64,000 nt of DNA from Paenibacillus macerans (GCF_023715465.1 NZ_JAMBOE010000014.1:62001-126000), one strand, 5' to 3'. Counted from the first letter of the stretch, positions 8,633 through 18,204 are shown. Translations and numbers: made by a program. The notes: a model not told the origin generated them from the sequence alone.

Positions 8633-10621
8633 ATGCCAAATCTTTTGCAAAAACGTTGGTACGGTTATCAAACCGTGTGGATGTTCATGCTTCAGCTGCT
8701 GCTCGTCATCTTCGTCTCCTATTACAACTGGATTCTGGGACTCGTCAGCCTTTGCCTGGTCGGAGTGCTGACCTATAACATGCTGCAGGCGGAACGCCGG
8801 TTCCGCAAGGAACTGGTCCGTTACGTCACGGATCTGACCTACCGTATCAAGCGGGTGGAAGGCGAGGTGGTCAGCAGCCTGCCGTTCGGGATTATGCTGT
8901 ACAGCGAGGAGCGGACCGTGGAATGGCATAACCAGTTCGTCGATCGGATGTACGGCCGGGATTCGGTCATCGGGCAGCCGCTCGCCGAGCTGTTGCCGCA
9001 GCTGCAGTTCCCCCAGCCGGGAAAGGACAAAAAGGATGGCCACGGCGGAAAAATCACGGCGGAAGCGATGGTGGACGATCGTTATTACGAGCTAATCGTG
9101 GATCAGGCGGAGCGGCTCATTTACATTCATGACATCACGGAGCTGGCTGTGCTGCGCGAGCGTTACGAAGACGAGCGCGCCGCGCTGGGCATCGTCCTGC
9201 TGGACAATCTCGATGAGGCGACGCAGGGGATGGACGACCAGCAGCGGACGGCGTTGATCGCCCGGGTCGCGACGGCGATCACGGAATGGGCCAAACAGTA
9301 CCGCGTTTATTTGCGGAGGCTGTCTTCCGAGCGGTATCTGATGATTCTGAATCAGAGATCGCTGAACGAACTGGAGCAAAGCCGGTTCGTCATCCTCGAC
9401 GAGGTCCGCGAGATGACCGCGGACCTGAAGGTGCCGATTACGCTCAGCATCGGCCTCGCTTTTGGCACCGAGCGCTTCAGCGAGCTGGGCGAACTCGCCC
9501 AGTCGAGCCTGGATATGGCGCTCGGGCGGGGGGGCGACCAGGCCGCGGTGAAGGCCGGTCAGCGCTTGTCTTTCTATGGCGGGAAATCGGGCGCCATAGA
9601 GAAGCGGACGCGCGTTCGCGCCCGCGTGATCGCGCATGCTTTGCGCGATTTGATGCAGGAGAGCGACCGCGTCATCATCATGGGCCATCGCGTCCCGGAC
9701 TTTGACGTGATCGGCGCCTCCATCGGCGTGCTGAAGGCCGCCGATATGTACAAGGTCGAAGCCCACATCGTCCTGGATGGCCCGAACCCGGGCATCGGCA
9801 GCTTGATGGAGCATCTCGGCAAGGACGAAGCTTTGATGCGGCGGTTTATTTCGCCCGAGCAGGCGCTCAGCATGATGACGCAGCATACGCTGCTTGTGCT
9901 CGTGGATACGCATAAGGCGTCGATCACGATGGAGCCGCGGCTGGTGGAGGAAGCGAGCCGGGTGGTCGTCGTGGACCACCACCGGCGGGGCGAGGAATTC
10001 GTGAGCGACGCGGTGCTCGTCTATCTGGAGCCGTACGCCTCCTCCGCCTGCGAGCTTGTGACCGAGCTATTGCAGTACATTCACGAGAAGGTGGAGATCA
10101 GCCCGCTGGAGGCGACGACGCTGCTGGCGGGGATGACGGTCGATACGAAGCATTTTGCGCTGCATACCGGGTCGCGCACGTTCGAGGCGGCGGCGTTCCT
10201 GCGGCGGAACGGGGCCGACACGGTGCTGGTGCAGCGGCTGCTGAAGGAAGACCTGCAGGAGTATATCACCAAGGCGGATATCATCAAGCGTGCGCAGATG
10301 ATCCACGGGCATATCGCGCTGGCGGCGGCGGAGCCGGGACGCAAAGTCCCGCAGCTGTTGATCGCCCAGGTGGCCGATACGCTGCTAAATATGACGGGTG
10401 TGATGGCATCGTTCGTGATCAGCGAGCGGCCGGACGGCCTGATCGGCATCAGCGCTCGCTCGCTCGGCAGCATGAACGTGCAGGTCGTGATGGAGCGGCT
10501 GGGCGGCGGGGGGCATTTGACCAATGCCGCCGTCCAGCTGGAAGGAACGCAGGCGGAAGCGGAGAAGAAGCTGCTCGCCGTGCTGAATGAAATGGAGAAG
10601 GAAGAGGGGTTGTTCGAATGA
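8633..10621 (+). CDS. gdpP: Cyclic-di-AMP phosphodiesterase GdpP (YybT)
   Basis: 662 aa, preceded by GGGTGAGAAGG. Two N-terminal helices (about 13-51) are followed by a PAS-like domain (about 80-150), a degenerate GGDEF domain without the G-G-D-E-F motif (about 170-305), and a DHH/DHHA1 phosphoesterase. Metal-ligand motifs are intact: H-R-V-P-D-F-D-V-I-G-A-S, V-D-T-H, V-D-H-H-R-R-G, and the C-terminal G-G-G-G-H. The family hydrolyses c-di-AMP to pApA at the membrane and so tunes K+/osmolyte transport and wall stress. The stop overlaps the start of rplI (ATGA). Confidence 0.95.
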   Translation: MPNLLQKRWYGYQTVWMFMLQLLLVIFVSYYNWILGLVSLCLVGVLTYNMLQAERRFRKELVRYVTDLTYRIKRVEGEVVSSLPFGIMLYSEERTVEWHNQFVDRMYGRDSVIGQPLAELLPQLQFPQPGKDKKDGHGGKITAEAMVDDRYYELIVDQAERLIYIHDITELAVLRERYEDERAALGIVLLDNLDEATQGMDDQQRTALIARVATAITEWAKQYRVYLRRLSSERYLMILNQRSLNELEQSRFVILDEVREMTADLKVPITLSIGLAFGTERFSELGELAQSSLDMALGRGGDQAAVKAGQRLSFYGGKSGAIEKRTRVRARVIAHALRDLMQESDRVIIMGHRVPDFDVIGASIGVLKAADMYKVEAHIVLDGPNPGIGSLMEHLGKDEALMRRFISPEQALSMMTQHTLLVLVDTHKASITMEPRLVEEASRVVVVDHHRRGEEFVSDAVLVYLEPYASSACELVTELLQYIHEKVEISPLEATTLLAGMTVDTKHFALHTGSRTFEAAAFLRRNGADTVLVQRLLKEDLQEYITKADIIKRAQMIHGHIALAAAEPGRKVPQLLIAQVADTLLNMTGVMASFVISERPDGLIGISARSLGSMNVQVVMERLGGGGHLTNAAVQLEGTQAEAEKKLLAVLNEMEKEEGLFE

Positions 10622-11061
10622 AGGTTATCTTTTTGCAGGATGTTAAAGGTCAAGGCAAAAAAGGGGAAATCAAAAACGTATCGGAAGGCTACGCGCAAAA
10701 TTTCCTGATCCCGCGCGGACTGGTCCGCCCGGCGACGGAAGGCAATGTGAAGACACTGGAGCAGCAAACGGCGTCGGAGCAAAAACGTAAACAACAAGAG
10801 AAGGAAGACGCGATCCTGTTGGGCAAAAAGCTCGAAGAGATCACTGTCGAGCTGAAAGCGAAAGCCGGTGAAGGCGGGCGCCTGTTCGGTGCGATCACCA
10901 GCAAGCAGGTGGCGGACGCGCTGGAGAAAACCGGCGTGAAGCTGGATAAACGGAAAATCGAAATGCCCGAACCGATCCGTTCGCTTGGCGTGACCCAGGT
11001 TTCGGTGAAGCTGCATCCGGAAGTGAAATCAACGCTGAAGGTTCACGTGGCGGAGGAATAA
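10618..11061 (+). CDS. rplI: 50S ribosomal protein L9
   Basis: 147 aa, the usual L9 length. The N-terminal domain has the family motif M-K-V-I-F-L-Q-D-V-K-G-Q-G-K-K-G-E-I-K-N-V-S-E-G-Y-A-x-N-F-L (split here only for display), joined by a long charged helix (about 45-75) to the C-terminal rRNA-binding domain. It is coupled to gdpP by a 4-nt overlap and followed after 1 nt by dnaB. Confidence 0.97.
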   Translation: MKVIFLQDVKGQGKKGEIKNVSEGYAQNFLIPRGLVRPATEGNVKTLEQQTASEQKRKQQEKEDAILLGKKLEEITVELKAKAGEGGRLFGAITSKQVADALEKTGVKLDKRKIEMPEPIRSLGVTQVSVKLHPEVKSTLKVHVAEE

Positions 11062-11062
11062 A

Positions 11063-12424
11063 ATGAGCGGTGATCTGTTTTTCGATCGGATCCCCCCGCA
11101 AAATCTGGAAGCGGAGCAGGCGGTGCTTGGAGCGATCCTGCTTCAGTCGGAGGCCCTCATCACCGCGATGGAGCGGGTGCGGACCGAAGATTTTTATGAC
11201 AAGCCCCACCAATTGATTTTTGAAGCGATGGTTCAGCTTGGCGAGGAGAATAAGCCGATCGACCTCGTCACATTGACGGCCAAATTGAAAGACCGCGGCG
11301 AATTGGAGGATATCGGCGGGGTCAGCTATTTGGCGAAGCTTGCGCACGGTGTGCCAACGGCCGCGAACGTGGATTATTACGCGCGGATCATCGAGGAGAA
11401 GTCGATGCTGCGGCGGTTGATTCGCACGGCGACGCAGATCGTCAGCGACGGTTATGCTGGGGGCGAGGACGTCTCCGGCATGCTCAGCGACGCCGAGCGG
11501 AGCATCCTGGAGATTTCCAACCGCAGCTCGGGCAGCGGGTTCGTGGCGATCCGCGATGTGGTGATGGAGGTGTTCGACCGCGTCGAGCAGCTCCATCAGA
11601 ACCGCGGAACGACGACCGGTATTCCATCCGGCTTCGTCGATTTGGACCGAATGACGGCCGGATTCCAGCGCAACGATTTGATCATCGTGGCGGCCCGGCC
11701 GTCGGTAGGTAAAACGGCGTTTGCGCTGAATATCGCGCAGAACGTGGCGGTGCGCGCCAAAGAGACGGTCGCCATCTTCAGTCTGGAGATGTCCGCGGCC
11801 CAGCTGGTGCAGCGGATGATCTGCGCCGAGGCCAATCTCGACGCGGGGATCATGCGGACCGGCGATTTCAAAAACGATGACGACTGGGCGAAGCTGACGA
11901 TGGGCATCGCCGCCCTGTCGGAGGCGGAGATTTACATCGATGATACGCCGGGCGTGACGGTCGCCGATATCCGGGCGAAATGCCGCCGTCTGAAGAAGGA
12001 GAAGGGCCTCGGCATGATCCTGATCGATTACCTGCAGCTGATCCACGGCCGGGGTAAACCTGGCGAGAACCGGCAGCAGGAGGTATCGGAAATCTCGCGG
12101 ACGCTCAAGCAGATTGCGCGTGAGCTGGAGGTGCCGGTCATCGCCTTGTCCCAGCTCAGCCGGGGCGTCGAGCAGCGGCAGGACAAGCGTCCGATGATGT
12201 CCGACTTGCGGGAATCGGGTTCGATCGAGCAGGACGCCGATATCGTGGCGTTCCTGTACCGGGACGATTATTATAATCAGGAAACCGAAAAGAAGAACAT
12301 TATCGAAATCATTATCGCCAAACAGCGGAACGGCCCGGTCGGGACGGTCGAGCTGGTGTTCTTGAAGAACTTCAACAAATTCGCCAACTACGAGCGGGCG
12401 CATACCGACGCGTTTGCTGGTTAA
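11063..12424 (+). CDS. dnaB: Replicative DNA helicase DnaB (B. subtilis DnaC)
   Basis: 453 aa. The N-terminal primase-interaction domain begins R-I-P-P-Q-N-L-E-A-E-Q-A-V-L-G. The RecA-like motor has Walker A A-R-P-S-V-G-K-T-A-F, Walker B M-I-L-I-D-Y-L-Q-L-I, and the arginine-finger region S-D-L-R-E-S-G-S-I-E-Q-D-A-D. No intein is present. The protein forms the hexamer that unwinds the replication fork. It is the last gene of the yybS-gdpP-rplI-dnaB run and is followed by a terminator. Confidence 0.97.
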   Translation: MSGDLFFDRIPPQNLEAEQAVLGAILLQSEALITAMERVRTEDFYDKPHQLIFEAMVQLGEENKPIDLVTLTAKLKDRGELEDIGGVSYLAKLAHGVPTAANVDYYARIIEEKSMLRRLIRTATQIVSDGYAGGEDVSGMLSDAERSILEISNRSSGSGFVAIRDVVMEVFDRVEQLHQNRGTTTGIPSGFVDLDRMTAGFQRNDLIIVAARPSVGKTAFALNIAQNVAVRAKETVAIFSLEMSAAQLVQRMICAEANLDAGIMRTGDFKNDDDWAKLTMGIAALSEAEIYIDDTPGVTVADIRAKCRRLKKEKGLGMILIDYLQLIHGRGKPGENRQQEVSEISRTLKQIARELEVPVIALSQLSRGVEQRQDKRPMMSDLRESGSIEQDADIVAFLYRDDYYNQETEKKNIIEIIIAKQRNGPVGTVELVFLKNFNKFANYERAHTDAFAG

Positions 12425-12450
12425 AATTAGATACGAGATACAAGATTCGA

Positions 12451-12479
12451 GAGCTGACGTTTACCGTCGGCTCTTTTTT
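12451..12479 (+). terminator. Terminator after dnaB
   Basis: GAGCTGACG pairs with CGTCGGCTC, followed by six T. Confidence 0.85.
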
Positions 12480-12487
12480 ACATTTTA

Positions 12488-12837
12488 GAATTTATAAAAT
12501 TTCGGTCATGGCAGAGGGCGATGCGCAGATAAAGAGGGGAGGAGAAGAGGGTCGTGGGGCTAAGGGACACCAGAGCCGTTATTTTCGAAAAAACGGAGGT
12601 TAGCAATATGTAACGGACACGGATGACCTTATTTACCTCAAATCGTCCTGGATGAACGGGTTTAGAGCGAAATAGGGCCGCCTGTGTCCGGTTAGGCTGG
12701 GAAATGCCCGGGAAATGGACGAATAACGTCGCTGGAGTCCGTTAGAGCAGCGTCCACAGATTAGAAAGAGCCGAATTACTCGGTGCTTCTGCTCATGGGA
12801 GACGGTGAAGGGTGCTCGTAGTAGAGCCGAAGAAGAA
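12488..12837. repeat. Four-unit palindromic intergenic element, copy 2
   Basis: Units at 12561-12584, 12611-12634 (forward) and 12670-12694, 12721-12744 (inverted); start spacing 50, 59, 51. It begins 9 nt after the dnaB terminator with GAATTTATAAAATTTC and closes with the CTCGGTGCTTCT...CCGAAGAA flank shared with copy 1. Most of the 616-nt gap between dnaB and the decarboxylase gene is this element. Confidence 0.85.
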
Positions 12838-13040
12838 ACTCAGAACCTGCCATTTCATGGCATATATGTCTTCTGTTATCTGTACTTGGGTGAATAACTT
12901 GTATAATCTAGGGTTGCAAGGGATGAAAGTAAATGGAAGGGAGCTTGATGCGATTTTCAATAAACCGATCTGGGGCTTCTTCAACTGCAGTATCCAAAGA
13001 GACAAATCACTCAAACGGGAGCAATAAGGAGAGGATACAG

Positions 13041-14699
13041 ATGGAAATGAACGGCAAGCCGGATGTAAGGGATTGGTTTCCAAGCGAGGACGGCAATCCG
13101 GAACAGCGCGAACGGATGATGGAGTTGATCGAGCAACTGGTCCGGGGCGTGGATGAGTTGAAAAATCCCGAAGGAGTCAACCTTAAAGGGGAGAAGCAGA
13201 GAGACCACGATTTTTACGGCAGGCTGGCGTCGCAAAGCGTCATTCCGAACGAAGGTGCCCCTATGCAGGAGGTAAACGCGGAGCTGCTCAAGCTACTGCA
13301 TGGCCACCCGTATCATACCAAGTACTTTTTTACGAATATACTGCCTATGGCTTCTATACCCGGGATGCTGGGCATGCTGACGGCGATGCTGGTGAACGGG
13401 AACAATCTGTGGGATGTTTACGGCCCGGCCGGGGCCGAAGCCGAGGTCAGAGTCATAGCGATGATGTCCAAGCTGGTCGGCTACGATGCCCGTCTGAGCG
13501 GAGGATACACGACCTGGGGAGGGCAAGGAGCGGTTTTTTCCGGACTTCGAATCGCCATCGCCAAATATGATTCAGGCGCGCTAAAACATGGCGTTCCGAA
13601 CAATCTGTATGCTTTTTGCTCGGAGGCGGCTCATTACAGCCTGCTCAAGTCGGTAGAAGCCGCCGGGATCGGCAGCGATCATCTCGTAAAAGTGAAAACA
13701 TTGCCCGACAGCTCGATGGACGTGGCCGATTTGCGCAGCAAACTGGAAAAAGTCGCTTTATCGGGAGGCGTTCCTGTTTATATCGTCGCCACGACGGGCA
13801 CAACGGACGCTATCGGGATCGATGATCTCGCCGCGATTCGCGCCGCCGCCGAGGAAACCGCTGGGCGGTTTGGCTTGCCATGCCCGCATATTCATGCGGA
13901 CTCGGCTTTGGGCGGTTTTTTTGCTTTTTTCAACGATTATAATTTGCAGGAAAACCCGCTGCGGCTTAGCGCGGGGGTTGTCGATATGCTGCAGGGCATT
14001 CAAAGAAAAATGCGGCTGCTGCCGCTGGCCGACTCGCTGTGCTTCGATTTCCAGAAGCTCGGACAAGCCCCTTATGTTTCAAGTTTGTTCCTGCTCAAAA
14101 ACGCGGCCGATCTCCGCTTGATGGATCTGGAGGCGGACGAAACCCCGTATGTCGGACACCGTGGTTATGGTGAATACCACACCGGCTATACGCTGGAATG
14201 CTCCCGGATGGCCAGCTCGATCAGCATGTACAGTCTGCTGCTGTCCTTCGGCGCGGTAGGCTATCAGCGGCTGCTGGCGCAATTCCTGGAGGTCAATTTG
14301 CGGTTCCGGGAACGGCTTGCCGCCGAAATCCCCCAGGCCGACATTGCCAACCCGGATAATCCGGGGATTTCGACGCTGATTCGCATCTATTTGCCGGGAA
14401 GTCCGCGGTTTTCCGATGAGGTCGGCGGGACATGCTCCGCGCGGGAGATCGAGCGGACCAACCTGTTGAATGAACGGCTGTTCGAGAAGCTTGGGGAGCG
14501 CCGCGACCGGATGTTTTTCGGGGATACGAAAAAGCATTTGCTGGTAGGCTCTACCGAAGGCCAGGAAATTCCGCTGTATGTCAGCAAGTTTTTTGTCATA
14601 TCGCCGCATACCCGGCCGGAGCTTGTTCCCGAAATCGTGCAGTATTTAAAGGCGTGCATATCCGAGGTATGCGAGGAGTTTAGCGTCTCGCTGGCCTAA
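13041..14699 (+). CDS. Pyridoxal-phosphate-dependent decarboxylase (group II type)
   Basis: 552 aa from the ATG at 13041, which has AAGGAGAGG upstream; a longer in-frame start lacks one. The PLP fold of aromatic/acidic amino-acid decarboxylases is visible: G-G-Y-T-T-W-G-G-Q-G-A near 155, H-A-D-S-A-L-G-G (Asp287 would pair with the pyridine nitrogen), and F-D-F-Q-K-L-G (Lys339 as the Schiff-base lysine). The usual H-V-D-A-A and D-x-H-K motifs are altered, so the substrate is not predictable. Candidates within the superfamily are aspartate, glutamate, tyrosine or diaminobutyrate. It is followed by a chemoreceptor gene and is probably an insertion between dnaB and purA. Confidence 0.75.
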   Translation: MEMNGKPDVRDWFPSEDGNPEQRERMMELIEQLVRGVDELKNPEGVNLKGEKQRDHDFYGRLASQSVIPNEGAPMQEVNAELLKLLHGHPYHTKYFFTNILPMASIPGMLGMLTAMLVNGNNLWDVYGPAGAEAEVRVIAMMSKLVGYDARLSGGYTTWGGQGAVFSGLRIAIAKYDSGALKHGVPNNLYAFCSEAAHYSLLKSVEAAGIGSDHLVKVKTLPDSSMDVADLRSKLEKVALSGGVPVYIVATTGTTDAIGIDDLAAIRAAAEETAGRFGLPCPHIHADSALGGFFAFFNDYNLQENPLRLSAGVVDMLQGIQRKMRLLPLADSLCFDFQKLGQAPYVSSLFLLKNAADLRLMDLEADETPYVGHRGYGEYHTGYTLECSRMASSISMYSLLLSFGAVGYQRLLAQFLEVNLRFRERLAAEIPQADIANPDNPGISTLIRIYLPGSPRFSDEVGGTCSAREIERTNLLNERLFEKLGERRDRMFFGDTKKHLLVGSTEGQEIPLYVSKFFVISPHTRPELVPEIVQYLKACISEVCEEFSVSLA

Positions 14700-14751
14700 T
14701 CATGACAATTAGACGGTTCATTAACTAAACATTCCAGGAGATGAAATTCAA

Positions 14752-16470
14752 GTGAAGGAAAAGATCAAACGCTTGCTTTTTGGCCATATCTCTTCGAAGA
14801 TTATGCTGGGGACGACCATCGTACTATTGGTGGCCATCCTCTGCTTTATCGGCCTTACCAGCGTAGTGAACTCCACCTTGAGCGGAGAGCTGCGGAGCGA
14901 GCTCGATAAACGTCTGCAGAGCAATATTCACGTCGTCCAGAACGAGCTTAACCGGATCGAGGGTAACAAACTGGGGATTACGGGAACGGACAGCCCGCTG
15001 TATCAGGAAACCCGGAAAGCGTTGGATGAATTGAAGAAAGAGTACAATTTGGAAAATGTCTATATTTTATCAAATGAGGGAGGAAAGGAACGCATTATTG
15101 CCTTATCTGAAACGGAGGGGGATTTCAATCAGGATTATCCGTTCTCCGCGGAGATGAAACAAGCCATTGCGCAAGGAAAGGAGACCATTAGCGATATTTA
15201 TGTTGATGAGTATGGCACGCATAAATCGATTTTCGTTCCGCTCGACAATAAGGACGGCGTAGCTTCGGGACTGCTCGGGATCGATCTTGACGCGTCTGTC
15301 ATTCCGGCCACTGCGTCGAGGGTGTTCTGGATCAGCTTGGCCATTACGCTCTCCGTATTCATCGTCGGTATTCTCATCGCTTATTTGCTGGGCCGGATGA
15401 TTGCCAAACCGATCAGAATACTGGTGCATGCGACGGAACGGATGGCCACGGGCGACTTGTCCCAGGAAGTCCAGGTCAGAAACCTGGATGAAGTCGGCCG
15501 GTTGGCCGACGCCTTCCGCGCGATGAGCGACAGCATGAAGCGGCTGATCAGCCATATTTCGACCTCGTCCCAAGAGGTATCGGGAACCAGTTCCCAGTTG
15601 ATGCACGTGACCAAAGAATCCAGCGAAAGTGCGCAGCAGGTAGCAATATCGATGAACAGCATGAGCGAGGGGATCAACGAAGTGGTGGAATCGATCGCCC
15701 ATAGCTCCACATCGGTCATGGAAATCGAACAGCAGCTGTCCGGCGTCGTGTCGGATGTGAACGAGATGCAGTCCATCGCCGGGAAGGTCAGCCAGCAGTC
15801 GACGGAAGGGCAAAACATGGTCGACCATACCTTGCGTCAAATGAATACGATTGAAAAGGTGATGCGCCATTCAGTGTCGACGGCCGGGCAATTGGAAGAA
15901 CGGTCCAAGGAAATCGGCAACGTCATCGGCATGATTACCGATATTGCCCAGCAGACCAACCTGCTGGCGTTGAACGCTTCCATCGAAGCGGCAAGGGTTG
16001 GCGAACAGGGCCGGGGTTTTGCCGTGGTCGCGGGCGAGGTGCGCAAGCTTGCCGAGCAGTCGGCCGCCGCGGCGTCGTCGATTACGGAGCTGGTAGCGGG
16101 AACGCAGGAGAATAGCCGCTTGGTGATCGAGAGCATCGGTGAAGGCAACCGGGCGATCGAAGAGGGGCAAAAATGGATGGGTCAGACGTACCAGAACTTT
16201 CAGGATATTTTCCAAGGCATCAGCGATTTCTCCACTCGCACCGATCAGCTGCTGAAATCCTTGGTGTTGGTGGAAAATTCCTATCAAAGCATCTCGGCCT
16301 CGGTGCAGCAAATCTCCGGCGTTACGCAGGAGCAGGCGGCTTCTTCCGAGGAAGTGGCGGCAGCAAGCGAGCAGCAGAGCGCGGCGATGGGGGAAATCGC
16401 TGCAGCGATCCGCCAGCTCTCGGCATTGTCTGGAGACCTTCAGAAGGCGGTAGCGATCTTTAAACTGTAA
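14752..16470 (+). CDS. Methyl-accepting chemotaxis protein
   Basis: 572 aa, GTG start 10 nt after CAGGAG. Layout: short cytoplasmic start, TM1 (about 18-40), an extracellular Cache-like sensor (about 41-190), TM2 (about 193-215), a HAMP domain (R-M-I-A-K-P-I-R-I-L-V), and a long coiled-coil signalling domain. The hairpin tip that binds CheA/CheW is intact: I-A-Q-Q-T-N-L-L-A-L-N-A-S-I-E-A-A-R. The ligand is unknown. It follows the decarboxylase gene by 52 nt in the same direction and has its own terminator. Confidence 0.92.
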   Translation: MKEKIKRLLFGHISSKIMLGTTIVLLVAILCFIGLTSVVNSTLSGELRSELDKRLQSNIHVVQNELNRIEGNKLGITGTDSPLYQETRKALDELKKEYNLENVYILSNEGGKERIIALSETEGDFNQDYPFSAEMKQAIAQGKETISDIYVDEYGTHKSIFVPLDNKDGVASGLLGIDLDASVIPATASRVFWISLAITLSVFIVGILIAYLLGRMIAKPIRILVHATERMATGDLSQEVQVRNLDEVGRLADAFRAMSDSMKRLISHISTSSQEVSGTSSQLMHVTKESSESAQQVAISMNSMSEGINEVVESIAHSSTSVMEIEQQLSGVVSDVNEMQSIAGKVSQQSTEGQNMVDHTLRQMNTIEKVMRHSVSTAGQLEERSKEIGNVIGMITDIAQQTNLLALNASIEAARVGEQGRGFAVVAGEVRKLAEQSAAAASSITELVAGTQENSRLVIESIGEGNRAIEEGQKWMGQTYQNFQDIFQGISDFSTRTDQLLKSLVLVENSYQSISASVQQISGVTQEQAASSEEVAAASEQQSAAMGEIAAAIRQLSALSGDLQKAVAIFKL

Positions 16471-16487
16471 CTTGGAAGGGATGGGAC

Positions 16488-16539
16488 GGGACGTTCGCGT
16501 GAGTCTATTTTTGGCTCCGACGTCGGACGTCCCTTTTTT
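16488..16539 (+). terminator. Terminator after the chemoreceptor gene
   Basis: GGGACGT ... ACGTCCC with TTTTTT directly after the stem; a smaller hairpin (CGACGTCG region) lies within the loop. Confidence 0.75.
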
Positions 16540-16576
16540 GCCGAAATTTTAGGTTTGTGGGCGCAGCAATCACATT

Positions 16577-16621
16577 ATTTCCGAACAATCATAAAATACC
16601 GTATATAAATCGTTCGTTTTT
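16577..16621 (+). promoter_or_regulatory. PurR operator (two inverted PurBoxes) upstream of purA
   Basis: ATTTCCGAACAAT (16577-16589) matches the Bacillus PurBox consensus AWWWCCGAACWWT at every position. An inverted second box, ATCGTTCGTTTTT (16609-16621), has two mismatches. The pair abuts the promoter -35 element. In B. subtilis this arrangement confers PRPP-dependent repression by PurR; transfer of that function here is inference from a strong match. Confidence 0.75.
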
Positions 16622-16625
16622 TAAT

Positions 16626-16654
16626 TTGACTTTGAAAATGGAGACTGTTAAACT
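16626..16654 (+). promoter_or_regulatory. purA promoter
   Basis: TTGACT, 17-nt spacer, TAAACT. It lies 5 nt after the second PurBox and about 190 nt before the start codon. Confidence 0.75.
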
Positions 16655-16682
16655 GGTATTGCTGCGTTAAAGCGCAGATGAG

Positions 16683-16722
16683 CCGCCGTCACCGTAAATG
16701 TGTGAGCGCGTTCAAACGGCGG
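16683..16722 (+). other. Stem-loop in the purA leader
   Basis: CCGCCGT and ACGGCGG enclose a 26-nt loop in the long 5' leader. No T-tract follows and it does not match a purine riboswitch core that I recognise. Confidence 0.4.
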
Positions 16723-16844
16723 AAGCGGCAGTAAGTTGGTCAGGTTGTTACAGTCATCGGCCTACGATTTGGGGAAAGTGAATCGAGGCTGAATTTTGGA
16801 GTGCTTAAATACAGGTGCCGGACGCACCGGGCGGGGGAATGTAC

Positions 16845-18131
16845 ATGTCAACGGTAGTCGTTGTGGGAACGCAATGGGGAGACGAAGGTAAAGGTAAAAT
16901 CACGGATTTTCTGGCGGAGAGCGCAGATGTGGTGGCCCGTTATCAAGGCGGCAACAACGCCGGTCACACCATACTTATCGACGGCAAGAAGTACAAACTC
17001 ACCTTGATTCCGTCAGGCATCTTCAATCAAGATAAATTGTGCGTTATCGGGAATGGCGTGGTCATCAATCCGGCCGCTCTGATCGAAGAAATCCATTACG
17101 TGGAAGAGAACGGGTTCAGCGCGAAAAACCTGGTCATCAGCGACCGGGCCCATGTCATTTTGCCGTATCACTTGGTGCTGGACGCTTTGGAGGAAGATCG
17201 CAAGGGAGAGAACAAGATCGGAACGACCCGGAAAGGGATCGGACCGGCTTATATGGATAAAGCGGCGCGCAGCGGGATTCGGATTGCCGATCTGCTCGAC
17301 CCGGAAGAGTTCGAAGCCAAGCTGCGCCATATCATGAAAGAGAAGAATCATTTGATCCAGAACGTCTACGGAGGGCAGCAGCTCGATGTGGAAGAGGTAC
17401 TGAAGCAGTACTTGGAATACGCGGAAATCATTCGTCCTTATGTTGCCGATACGTCGGTTATTTTGAACGATATGATCGATGCGGGCCGGAAGGTATTGTT
17501 CGAAGGCGCGCAAGGGGTCATGCTCGATATCGATCAGGGCACTTATCCGTTCGTAACGTCGTCCAATCCTTCGGCGGGCGGCGTCTGTAACGGTTCCGGC
17601 GTGGGACCGACGAAGATTCATCAGGTTATCGGCGTGGCCAAAGCGTATACAACCCGCGTCGGCGACGGCCCGTTCCCGACGGAGCTGAATGATGAAATCG
17701 GCGATTTCATCCGCGAAACCGGGCACGAATACGGTACGGTCACCGGCCGCCCGCGCCGCGTCGGCTGGTTCGACAGCGTCGTTGTCCGTCATACTCGCCG
17801 CGTGAGCGGACTTACCGGCCTGTCGCTTAACTCACTGGACGTGTTGACCGGCCTGAAGACGGTGAAGATTTGCACCGGTTACAAGTACCGCGGCGAAGTG
17901 ATCACCCACTATCCGGCCAGTCTCAACATGCTCGCCGAATGCGAGGCGGTATATGAAGAGATGCCGGGTTGGGATGAAGACATCTCCGGCGCCAAAACGC
18001 TGGAGGATTTGCCGGAAACGACCCGGAATTACGTGCGCCGCGTCTCCGAACTGACCAGCGTGCCGATCGCGATTTTCTCGGTCGGCCGCAACCGCAGCCA
18101 AACGAACCAGGTTTTGCCGATTTACGAGTAG
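16845..18131 (+). CDS. purA: Adenylosuccinate synthetase
   Basis: 428 aa from the ATG at 16845 (M-S-T-V-V-V-V-G-T-Q-W-G-D-E-G-K-G-K); the nearby ATG at 16839 would add two residues and GCGGGGG serves either. The enzyme joins IMP and aspartate using GTP, the first step from IMP to AMP. Visible motifs: the P-loop-like G-D-E-G-K-G-K, N-N-A-G-H-T (catalytic His), R-K-G-I-G-P-A-Y, and V-G-D-G-P-F-P-T-E. Length fits the family. It forms a single-gene unit with a PurR operator and a strong terminator. Confidence 0.97.
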   Translation: MSTVVVVGTQWGDEGKGKITDFLAESADVVARYQGGNNAGHTILIDGKKYKLTLIPSGIFNQDKLCVIGNGVVINPAALIEEIHYVEENGFSAKNLVISDRAHVILPYHLVLDALEEDRKGENKIGTTRKGIGPAYMDKAARSGIRIADLLDPEEFEAKLRHIMKEKNHLIQNVYGGQQLDVEEVLKQYLEYAEIIRPYVADTSVILNDMIDAGRKVLFEGAQGVMLDIDQGTYPFVTSSNPSAGGVCNGSGVGPTKIHQVIGVAKAYTTRVGDGPFPTELNDEIGDFIRETGHEYGTVTGRPRRVGWFDSVVVRHTRRVSGLTGLSLNSLDVLTGLKTVKICTGYKYRGEVITHYPASLNMLAECEAVYEEMPGWDEDISGAKTLEDLPETTRNYVRRVSELTSVPIAIFSVGRNRSQTNQVLPIYE

Positions 18132-18160
18132 TTTGCGCGTATAGATGGATATAACAAGCG

Positions 18161-18204
18161 AGCCGCCCAAAGGTGATTTGATATTACCTTTGGGCGGCTT
18201 TTTT
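18161..18204 (+). terminator. Terminator after purA
   Basis: AGCCGCCCAAAGGT and ACCTTTGGGCGGCT form a perfect 14-bp stem, followed by TTTTTT. Confidence 0.95.

Noticed and set aside
10895..12403. 502-codon open frame antisense to dnaB (also similar antisense frames over gdpP, the lyase gene and walK)
   Set aside because: Shadow of high GC content in third codon positions; composition is rich in R, H, Q and lacks domain motifs.
12812..13027. 71-codon open frame upstream of the decarboxylase
   Set aside because: No ribosome site; it begins inside the repeat element flank and its product has no recognisable feature.
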